From Thermodesulfobacteriota bacterium (GTDB lineage Bacteria > Desulfobacterota_D > UBA1144 > Nemesobacterales > UBA2774): 11,247 nt of DNA. Below are positions 6,760 to 11,247 of this stretch, piece by piece (within the stretch, counting starts at the first letter, position 1; every line of letters begins with the position of its first letter). The stretch lies in the NCBI GenBank assembly GCA_035325995.1, contig DAOKYU010000028.1, positions 1-11,247 of the forward strand. Direction: 5' to 3'. The notes under the pieces are model-generated. The model was given only the letters and a program-made list of their open reading frames with translations, was not told where the DNA came from and did not search any database. A program made the position numbers and the translations under genes.

Positions 6760-6784
6760 ATCCCCCCTTAGAAAAAGGGGGGAT
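6760..6784. repeat. GC-rich hairpin, 10-bp stem
   Basis: ATCCCCCCTT (6760-6769) pairs perfectly with AAGGGGGGAT (6775-6784) around AGAAA, and a second GGGGGGATTT follows at 6786. This is the strongest stem in the window. There is no T-tract on either strand directly after it, so I call it a repeat hairpin rather than a terminator. Similar CCCCCCTT..AAGGGGGG elements are common in non-coding DNA of several bacterial groups. Confidence 0.6.
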
Positions 6785-6811
6785 AGGGGGGATTTAATAT
6801 TTTAATAATCC

Positions 6812-6836
6812 GTCATTCTGAACTTGACTCAGAATC
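6812..6836 (+). repeat. Short hairpin repeat, ATTCTGA/TCAGAAT stem
   Basis: GTC plus ATTCTGA (6815-6821) pairing over 7 bp with TCAGAAT (6829-6835). A near-identical copy with its flanks (AATCCGTCATTCTGAACTTG) lies at 11138-11166, where one stem base has changed to a G-U pair. Confidence 0.55.
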
Positions 6837-6904
6837 TCGTATTATCTTTGCTTTTGCTTTTCGGGGAGAACGCACCCTTCGCGCGAATGTTGCTTCGAAT
6901 CTCT

Positions 6905-6941
6905 CCCCTGCCACTTCGATTGTCAGCGGACACTGTCCGCC
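6905..6941 (-). repeat. Inverted R repeat fragment at the 3' end of the GMC gene
   Basis: Read on the minus strand from 6941 this is GGCGGACAGTGTCCGCTGAC followed by AATCGAAGTGGCAG, matching the start of R copies at 9291 and 6479 with few changes. The GCGGAC/GTCCGC hairpin and the TGA stop codon of the GMC gene (6923-6925) are part of the repeat. Confidence 0.7.
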
Positions 6942-8749
6942 CACCTCTTCGCCAGTATGTCCGCCGCCCTGTCGGCGACAGCCATAATCGTCCCCACGGG
7001 ATGCGCCGTCGGCACCCTCGGTATAAGCGACGCGTCCGCGACGGCGACGTTCTCCGTCCCGCGCACGATAAGCGTCTCGGGATCGACTCCCCCCGGCCCG
7101 TCTGTAAGCCGCGCCGTCCCGCCGAAGTGGTTTATTATCAGCCTGCTGTAATAAACGTTGTCCACGGGCGACGGGCTCGTGACGTAGATCCTGACGTCCG
7201 CCGGGCTGTCCGGGTTCAGGTTCGGATGGCTCGGGCTCCCCGGGCCGAACGAGATAGTAAGCGACGGGTCCGTCTTGAATAGCTGGATCATGTCGTACAC
7301 CGCCCGGGCCATGACGTCCGCGTCCGCGTTACCGTCGGGCGTGTCCGGGAGGTAAATTTCGGGGTAGCGGACGTTGCCGTTCGCGTCCAGCGTGACGAGC
7401 CCGCGCGTCTTCGGGTTAAGCAGCATCACGTACGCCGAGAACGTCCTCGGCCCGTAATACGGCCCGTCGGTCGGCCCGGGCCCTTGCGGGTCGAGGAATA
7501 TCTCGACGTCCGGCACGGGGGAATCGTAGCTGTAATTCAGTATCGACACGGGGCGGTACTGGGCATACGGCCCGCTCCCGTTCGCGAGGTACTCCTCGAG
7601 GTCGGCCTCGTGCGCCGCATAGTCCGTGTAGTTGTACGAGTGGTAGGGGATGTCCCCGTCGTAGTTGTACGCGACGAGCGACATCGCGTGGTCGAAAAGC
7701 CCGACGCCGATGAGCTGGTTGTCTATCGTGAACGGCACGGACGGCCCCTCGGGGAATATCTCGGCCTCGCGTCCGAACGGCCCGACGCCGCTCATGTAAA
7801 GTATCCTCGGCGTGATGAGAGCCCCGGCCGCCATGACCACGAACCCGTTCCTCTTGAGGCGGGCGGAGCCCGGCGCGCCGGGAATATTCTGGTCGAGCGC
7901 GCCACGGCTCGTGTAATGGACGGCGACGGCCCTTCCGGCGGAATCGAATTCTATCCTGTCCACCTTTGCGAATTCAAGTATTTCTAACCCCTCGGCGGGC
8001 ACGCCGTCCGGGTCAGCCTCGGCGAAATACCCCGTTATCGGCCCTGCGCGCCTGCCCTCGACGGCCGCGACGTAGGGCCTGCTGTAAACACCCTTCTCGG
8101 AGAACGGCAGGCTCGTATTCCCCTCGACGAATCCCGCCTCTTCGTAAAGCGGGTGCACTATCCCGGCCGGGCCGGTGTTCTGCGGGACGCCGTTCGTCGA
8201 GGGCGTGTTAGTCACGGGGACCCTGTCCCTGACCCGATCGTAGAACGGCTCCATGTCCGCCCAGCTCCACCCCGGCGGCCACGCCGTGTCGAAGAGTAAC
8301 GGGGGATTCGTCTGGAACAGCATGCCGTTAAACTGCGAGTTGCCGCCGAGCCCGATGCCCTGGTACGTGAACGGCGCTTCCGTCAACTTGTACGGCTCGC
8401 CCTGCGGCATGAAGGCAAGATTCGAATACTCGCCGGGCACGTCGAATATGGTGAGGTCGGTTCTCCCCTGCGGTACCCATACGGGATAATCCGTCCCGCC
8501 GATTAAAGCCGACGTCGGCCCGCCCGCCTCTATGACGAGAACCCTCCTCCGGCCGCCGCCGACAGCCCGGAGCTTCGCCGCGACGATAGCCCCGGCAGTG
8601 CCGCCCCCGATTATCACCGCGTCGTACTCGCCGCTCGCGTTGTCGACGCAGCCGCCGGTGATGCCGAGCTTCGCCGCGAGCCCGAGCGCAAGCCCGGCCC
8701 TCCCGGTACGCTTCAGGAATTCGCGCCGCGTTGTCTTTGACATATCCAT
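6923..8749 (-). CDS. Tat-exported GMC-family FAD oxidoreductase
   Basis: This is a 608-aa glucose-methanol-choline family flavoenzyme, probably oxidising an alcohol or sugar in the periplasm; the substrate is unknown. A twin-arginine signal (TTRREFLK, residues 6-13) precedes a hydrophobic run and TGGC34, a weak lipobox. The FAD-binding fold follows (DAVIIGGGTAGAIVAAKL 43-60, VIEAGG 72-77), then the GMC signature GIGLGGNSQFNG (131-142). Catalytic His541 (INHFGGT) and His583 (PTAHPVGT) sit in a C-terminal segment whose layout (GTENVAVADASLIP) recalls cellobiose dehydrogenase flavodomains. The ATG at 8749 lies very close to the purine-rich AGAGAGGGGG, so Met3 at 8743 is an equally good start. 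No gluconate-dehydrogenase-type partner or dedicated cytochrome is adjacent; the electron acceptor is unknown. The final residues WADSVR and the stop come from a dispersed repeat. Confidence 0.93.
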   Translation of the reverse strand: MDMSKTTRREFLKRTGRAGLALGLAAKLGITGGCVDNASGEYDAVIIGGGTAGAIVAAKLRAVGGGRRRVLVIEAGGPTSALIGGTDYPVWVPQGRTDLTIFDVPGEYSNLAFMPQGEPYKLTEAPFTYQGIGLGGNSQFNGMLFQTNPPLLFDTAWPPGWSWADMEPFYDRVRDRVPVTNTPSTNGVPQNTGPAGIVHPLYEEAGFVEGNTSLPFSEKGVYSRPYVAAVEGRRAGPITGYFAEADPDGVPAEGLEILEFAKVDRIEFDSAGRAVAVHYTSRGALDQNIPGAPGSARLKRNGFVVMAAGALITPRILYMSGVGPFGREAEIFPEGPSVPFTIDNQLIGVGLFDHAMSLVAYNYDGDIPYHSYNYTDYAAHEADLEEYLANGSGPYAQYRPVSILNYSYDSPVPDVEIFLDPQGPGPTDGPYYGPRTFSAYVMLLNPKTRGLVTLDANGNVRYPEIYLPDTPDGNADADVMARAVYDMIQLFKTDPSLTISFGPGSPSHPNLNPDSPADVRIYVTSPSPVDNVYYSRLIINHFGGTARLTDGPGGVDPETLIVRGTENVAVADASLIPRVPTAHPVGTIMAVADRAADILAKRWADSVR

Positions 8750-8787
8750 CCCCCTCTCTTAGAAAAATGAGTAAATAACTACTTAGC

Positions 8788-8816
8788 AGTATACGGCCGC
8801 CGGCTTTCGTTGAAAA
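8788..8816 (-). promoter_or_regulatory. Sigma70-type promoter of the GMC oxidoreductase
   Basis: On the minus strand TTTTCA (8816-8811) is followed after exactly 17 bp by TATACT (8793-8788), 4/6 and 5/6 matches to the -35 and -10 consensus. The predicted start near 8781 gives a leader of about 32-38 nt that contains the AGAGAGGGGG ribosome site. Confidence 0.55.
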
Positions 8817-8872
8817 GATGCATGCTGATGTTATACGGAAAATTGGAACGGAGCGAGGGGGTATTTCAACCT

Positions 8873-8897
8873 GTCATTTCGAACAAACGTGAGAGAT
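8873..8897 (+). repeat. Short hairpin repeat, ATTTC/GAGAT stem
   Basis: GTC plus ATTTC (8876-8880) pairing with GAGAT (8893-8897) through one G-U pair. The interior resembles the copy at 11179-11203 (CGAAC.. ACGTGA). Confidence 0.45.
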
Positions 8898-8965
8898 ATA
8901 TCTTTCAATCCTGTCACTGCGAGGGAGCGACTTCCGCGAGCGCGACAATCTCGCGGGCCACGCCT

Positions 8966-9050
8966 GCAGGAAATCGAAGTAGCAGCGCTTTGCCATTACC
9001 ACCGGCCGCACTTCACGCGATTTTAGCACCTTCGGCGCTATGTCGAAAAT
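8966..9050 (+). repeat. R repeat copy C (lacks the GCGGAC module)
   Basis: Reads CAGGAAATCG then AAGTAGCAGCGCTTTGCC, ATTACCACCGGCCGCACTTC, ATTTTAGCACC and GGCGCTATGTCGAAAA. The 24-bp GCGGAC...TTCG module present in copy B after the same AGGAAATCG is missing. After GAAAA it continues into the 31-bp repeat at 9053 instead of the CACTACGTG end of other copies. Confidence 0.65.
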
Positions 9051-9052
9051 CT

Positions 9053-9083
9053 CATCATATTGCAAGCCGCTCGCGGCGCAGCA
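9053..9083 (+). repeat. 31-bp exact repeat (first copy)
   Basis: Starts CATCATATTGCAAG and contains the small hairpin GCCGCTCGCGGC. It is identical over 31 bp to 11217-11247, where the window ends, so the true match may be longer. Confidence 0.7.
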
Positions 9084-9288
9084 ATACCCCTCCGGGCCGT
9101 CAAAATTCGCGCACGCCACGCGTGATGGAATTCGACGTAGCTGACTTAGAAATTCATAGCACCGCCGGTCGTCGGTCTTGTTTAATCACCTTACTTGCCC
9201 CGCCGAAGACATCGAGCTTATGAACGTTAAAAATCCGAACAGGGGATGGGGGAGGTTGAGGATTTAGCGAAGGAACGATGATTTTTAG

Positions 9289-9398
9289 GCGGACTGTGTC
9301 CGCAGACAATCGAAGTAGCAGCATTACGCTATTACCACCCGACGCGCTTCCGGTGGTCTTAGCAACAGTGGCGCTATGTCGAAAACGACACTACGTGT
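9289..9398 (+). repeat. R repeat copy D
   Basis: Most complete copy: GGCGGACTGTGTCCGCAGAC, AATCGAAGTAGCAGCATTAC, CTATTACCACC, CGCGCTTCCGGTGGTCTTAG, CGCTATGTCGAAAACGACAC and TACGTGT. Near the end TGTCG-AAAA-CGACA (9377-9390) is a perfect small hairpin. Hairpin H follows 17 bp after the end. Confidence 0.7.
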
Positions 9399-9415
9399 CC
9401 GGCCCGTGATTTTTG

Positions 9416-9439
9416 CTACTTTTGGTCAGTCAAAAGTAG
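9416..9439. repeat. H hairpin, second copy
   Basis: CTACTTTTG (9416-9424) pairs over 9 bp with CAAAAGTAG (9431-9439) around GTCAGT. It matches 31-52 apart from one base in the loop and the outermost base pairs. It lies between R copies D and E, as the first H copy lies between R remnants at 1-30 and 112-213. Confidence 0.65.
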
Positions 9440-9502
9440 AAACCCTTATTCCGACCTTACCAGTTAAGTATAGAACTTCCCCTTCAGCCTCTGGCGAGCC
9501 AT

Positions 9503-9590
9503 ACCCGCTGGAATTCGAAGTGGCAGCATCATTGCCATTATCGCCGCCGACAGCGGCACCTTCCCATCTATATAGAAACATACTACGAGC
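9503..9590 (+). repeat. R repeat copy E, overlapping the NTF2-like stop codon
   Basis: A degraded copy: CCGCTGGAATTCGAAGTGGC, AGCATCATTGCCATTATCGC, GGCACCTTCCCATC, then GAAACATACTACGAG. The CTACG box (9583-9587) corresponds to CTACG at 207-211 in copy A and supplies the TAG stop codon (complement of CTA) of the minus-strand gene. Confidence 0.55.
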
Positions 9591-9984
9591 GCCCGACCAC
9601 TTCTATAAACTGCACAGTATCCGTGTACTGCTGAAACCTGACGACGCGCCCGTCGCGGAGCTCGTAAAAATGCGCGAACTCCGCCCGCAGCTTCTTCCCG
9701 TTCTTCCTGTACGTGCCGGTGTAACGGCCCTTCGCGACGACCGTATCCCCCGCATCCAGCAGCTCTTCCGGCGTGACGGCGAAATCTTCCCACTCCTCGA
9801 CAAGCCGCAAGAAGCCCTTGAGCACCTCCTCGGGCCCGATCTTGGGCTTCGGCCCGGCGTAGACAAAATTCTCCGCCATTTGCCACACGACTTCCGGGTG
9901 GAGCGGGGCTATGGCCGAGGAATAGTCCCCGTTTTTAAACGCTTCGTACATTCCCCGGATTATGCTGACGTTCTTTTGAGACAT
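9583..9984 (-). CDS. NTF2/SnoaL-like small protein
   Basis: This 133-aa protein has the cone-shaped NTF2-like fold seen in SnoaL cyclases, ketosteroid isomerases and many uncharacterised stress or polyketide-linked proteins. Typical features are the opening helix VSIIRGMYEAFKNGD (6-20), the LHPEVVW turn (28-34), and the strand pair AEFAHFYELRDGRVVRFQQY (101-120). The fold is recognisable, but no catalytic set identifies a substrate. The open frame runs back to 10032; the ATG at 9984 is preferred because homology begins there and GGAGG sits 4 nt upstream. It has its own 156-bp spacer from the DUF1275 gene, with a weak promoter-like pair (TTGAAT and TATAGG, 15 bp apart) near 10070-10093 on the minus strand. 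The stop codon lies inside an R repeat copy. Confidence 0.85.
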   Translation of the reverse strand: MSQKNVSIIRGMYEAFKNGDYSSAIAPLHPEVVWQMAENFVYAGPKPKIGPEEVLKGFLRLVEEWEDFAVTPEELLDAGDTVVAKGRYTGTYRKNGKKLRAEFAHFYELRDGRVVRFQQYTDTVQFIEVVGRS

Positions 9985-10140
9985 GGCGCCTCCGTCGAAA
10001 ACGTGATCAGAGAGCCCTGGTTTGTGACGCACCGCATCAACACCGAACTGTCTATTGCTGTTCTACCCTATATTTTACGGGGATGCAATTCAAATCTTGG
10101 GTCTTGTTTTCACTCGGTGGAATACCATACGGAAATCACG

Positions 10141-10830
10141 TCAGGGTCTTTCATCACTCCCTGTAAAGCACCAAAGCGCGAGGATGAGCATAGCAGCTGC
10201 GGGTATGGAGAGCATCCACACCCCGAGCCGCGGAGCGAGCGCCCCTCCGGTGAGCGCGCCCGAAAAGAATCCGAGCCATACGGTGGTCAGCAGCATCGCG
10301 CGGGCGAAGTGCGTATCCCGAGGCCCTTCGGAGTCGTCGAGCGCTTCGCCCCTCCACGCGCGGGCGAGGTGGCCGCCTATCTGGCTCAAGGTGCCTGTGA
10401 CGAATGTGACGTTCACGAGCTGTGACCCGACGCGCGAAAGCGCCGTGTTCATGACCCCCATCGTGAAGCCGAGCATTATGACGAAAACCGGGGCGGTTAA
10501 AGACGTGAGGCGGGTGACGGCGATCGTAAGGCCGAGGAGAGCCGCGATTATCGCATACTGAATCGCTCGCCGCCGCCTGACGCGCGACGTCAAAAGGAGC
10601 GTTGCCGCAAACACCCCGGCGACGAAAGACACGATTGCGAGACACGCGGGAACGGCGGCCTTCAGAAATCCGCCCCCGATGTCCGACCCCGCGTGCGTCG
10701 TGTTGCCGCTCATGAACGAGACGAACGTCCCGAACGTGATGAAGCCATAGGCGTCTACGTACCCCGCTATGAGCGCGAGACCGGCCGCCATGTACCTTTT
10801 GCCCTGCGGCCTCTTCTGCGGCGAAACCAT
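10141..10830 (-). CDS. YoaK/DUF1275 family inner-membrane protein
   Basis: This is a 229-aa membrane protein of the DUF1275 (YoaK) family, whose function is not established. Family features are the N-terminal AGYVDAYGFITFGTFVSFMSGNTT region (residues 22-45 by count), about six hydrophobic helices, a basic loop RVRRRR after the third helix, and TMGVMNTALSRVG in the middle. The start at 10830 gives the expected short cytoplasmic N-terminus (MVSPQKRPQGKR). No good Shine-Dalgarno is visible, only an ACCGGG stretch. The gene is not obviously co-transcribed with the NTF2-like gene 156 bp downstream. Confidence 0.9.
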   Translation of the reverse strand: MVSPQKRPQGKRYMAAGLALIAGYVDAYGFITFGTFVSFMSGNTTHAGSDIGGGFLKAAVPACLAIVSFVAGVFAATLLLTSRVRRRRAIQYAIIAALLGLTIAVTRLTSLTAPVFVIMLGFTMGVMNTALSRVGSQLVNVTFVTGTLSQIGGHLARAWRGEALDDSEGPRDTHFARAMLLTTVWLGFFSGALTGGALAPRLGVWMLSIPAAAMLILALWCFTGSDERP

Positions 10831-10930
10831 CCCGGTATTTTACAACCCGGCGATTTATTTTGCACGCACCGCGTCAGGATATTAAAGTTACCAGCCGAAA
10901 CACACACGCATGCGCGTCATCTCGAACAAC

Positions 10931-10952
10931 GATTCCGAGCAAGCGAGGAATC
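10931..10952 (+). repeat. Short hairpin repeat, ATTCC/GGAAT stem
   Basis: ATTCC (10932-10936) pairs with GGAAT (10947-10951) around GAGCAAGCGA. It is nested behind another element start, GTCATCTCGAAC (10916-10927). Confidence 0.5.
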
Positions 10953-10963
10953 CCCACACTCCT

Positions 10964-10999
10964 GTCATTCCCAACGGTTCTGAGCGTGCGCAAGAACCG
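10964..10999 (+). repeat. Short hairpin repeat with CGGTTCT/AGAACCG stem
   Basis: GTCATTCCCAA followed by CGGTTCT (10975-10981) pairing over 7 bp with AGAACCG (10993-10999). The lead GTCATTCCCAACG is shared with the copy at 6594. Confidence 0.5.
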
Positions 11000-11095
11000 G
11001 ACGACTATGCCATGAACCGCAAGCGCTCATCCGGTACCGCTCAAAACCCGCCTATACATCGGGAATCCAGCACGCCATGCATGCATGAATCCAAT

Positions 11096-11116
11096 GTCGC
11101 GGCGCTCTGCCGCGAC
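11096..11116. repeat. GC-rich hairpin, 8-bp stem
   Basis: GTCGCGGC (11096-11103) pairs perfectly with GCCGCGAC (11109-11116) around GCTCT. No T-tract follows on either strand. It lies beside CATGCATGCATG (11075-11086), related to GCATGCAGGAATCC at 6359. Confidence 0.5.
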
Positions 11117-11141
11117 TCTACCCTCCATCATCTTTTAATCC

Positions 11142-11166
11142 GTCATTCTGAACTTGATTCGGAATC
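11142..11166 (+). repeat. Short hairpin repeat, ATTCTGA/TCGGAAT stem
   Basis: Second copy of the element at 6812-6836, with ATTCTGA (11145-11151) pairing with TCGGAAT (11159-11165) through one G-U pair. Confidence 0.55.
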
Positions 11167-11178
11167 TCGTATTTATTT

Positions 11179-11203
11179 GTCATCTCGAACGTACGTGAGA
11201 GAT
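11179..11203 (+). repeat. Short hairpin repeat, ATCTC/GAGAT stem
   Basis: GTC plus ATCTC (11182-11186) pairing with GAGAT (11199-11203). The interior contains the palindrome ACGTACGT. Confidence 0.5.
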
Positions 11204-11216
11204 CCGTCTTTCATCC

Positions 11217-11247
11217 CATCATATTGCAAGCCGCTCGCGGCGCAGCA
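11217..11247 (+). repeat. 31-bp exact repeat (second copy, cut by window end)
   Basis: Identical to 9053-9083. Here it follows a short hairpin repeat and TTTCATCC rather than an R copy, so it is a separate module that can be joined to different neighbours. Confidence 0.7.

Larger units (their letters stand above)
6142..6922. other. Repeat-rich intergenic region, no convincing gene
   Basis: About 780 bp between the cbb3 operon promoter and the GMC gene. It holds an R repeat copy (6477-6593), an inverted R fragment (6905-6941), a run of short hairpin repeats, a GC-rich hairpin (6760-6784) and a 14-bp palindrome (6278-6291). Short reading frames here are made of repeat sequence and have no family resemblance. 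GGAACGGAGCGA at about 6200 recurs near 8845. Confidence 0.7.
8817..9582. other. Repeat-filled intergenic region, no convincing gene
   Basis: About 770 bp between the GMC promoter and the NTF2-like gene. Most of it is made of repeats: a hairpin repeat at 8873, a second GTCACTGCGAGGGAGCG copy at 8913, R copy C (8966-9050), a 31-bp sequence repeated at the window end (9053-9083), R copy D (9289-9398), hairpin H (9416-9439) and R copy E (9503-9590). Between 9085 and 9288 I recognise only a further TTCGACGTAGC-like fragment near 9129. Confidence 0.7.
10831..11247. other. Repeat-rich intergenic end of window
   Basis: No gene seen. It contains five short hairpin repeats, a GC-rich hairpin at 11096-11116 and the start of a 31-bp repeat cut by the window end. 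The DUF1275 promoter must lie in the first part; TTTAATAT at about 10880 on the minus strand is the only A/T-rich -10-like site I noted. Confidence 0.6.

Noticed and set aside
6487..6797. Overlapping plus-strand frames of 94 and 77 codons
   Set aside because: The translations are the repeats themselves (for example HPPLEKGGIGGI from the C6/G6 hairpin). They would probably be mis-annotated as hypothetical proteins.
6416..6836. Possible CRISPR array
   Set aside because: The repeated units differ in sequence, are irregularly spaced, and no equal-length spacers or cas genes are present.
8810..9223. Plus-strand 137-codon frame
   Set aside because: It consists of hairpin repeat, R copy C and the 31-bp repeat; there is no ribosome site or family resemblance.
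9376..10425. Plus-strand open frame of 349 codons
   Set aside because: It runs antisense through repeats, the NTF2-like gene and part of the DUF1275 gene, both of which have clear family matches on the minus strand.

Overview
The window comes from a GC-rich, probably Gram-negative bacterium that respires oxygen at low concentration. All confidently called genes lie on the minus strand. The coding DNA is GC-rich, yet Ile ATA and Arg AGG codons are common (for example ATA ATA AGG in the copper ATPase). The spacers are lower in GC and full of dispersed repeats, as in genomes of uncultured deltaproteobacteria-like or other candidate lineages. I cannot name the organism, and the lineage is inference.

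Region 1 (about 219-5965) is a compact cbb3-type cytochrome c oxidase operon. In transcription order it reads ccoS, ccoN, ccoO, a monoheme ccoP-like cytochrome c, a TauE/SafE-family membrane protein, and a ccoI-type copper P-type ATPase. The genes overlap or are separated by at most 39 bp. CcoN carries the hemes and CuB, CcoO and the CcoP-like protein pass electrons from cytochrome c, and CcoS, CcoI and probably the TauE/SafE protein assemble or supply the copper centre. No ccoQ, ccoG or ccoH is present. The CcoP-like protein has one heme-binding motif instead of two, and CcoI lacks an HMA domain.

Region 2 (about 5966-6922) holds the operon leader, with a candidate promoter and two small inverted repeats, followed by a repeat-rich stretch with no convincing gene.

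Region 3 (6923-8749) encodes a Tat-exported GMC-family flavin oxidoreductase with a good sigma70-like promoter. Its last codons and its stop codon lie inside an inverted copy of a dispersed repeat.

Region 4 (8817-9582) is another repeat field. It is followed by a small NTF2/SnoaL-like protein (9583-9984) and a YoaK/DUF1275 membrane protein (10141-10830). The window ends in more repeats (10831-11247).

The most unusual content is the repeat system. One part is a modular unit of about 100 bp (called R here) with an associated hairpin (H); copies abut or contain the stop codons of three of the four genes or operons. The other part is a separate family of short hairpins whose terminal stems change sequence but stay paired.
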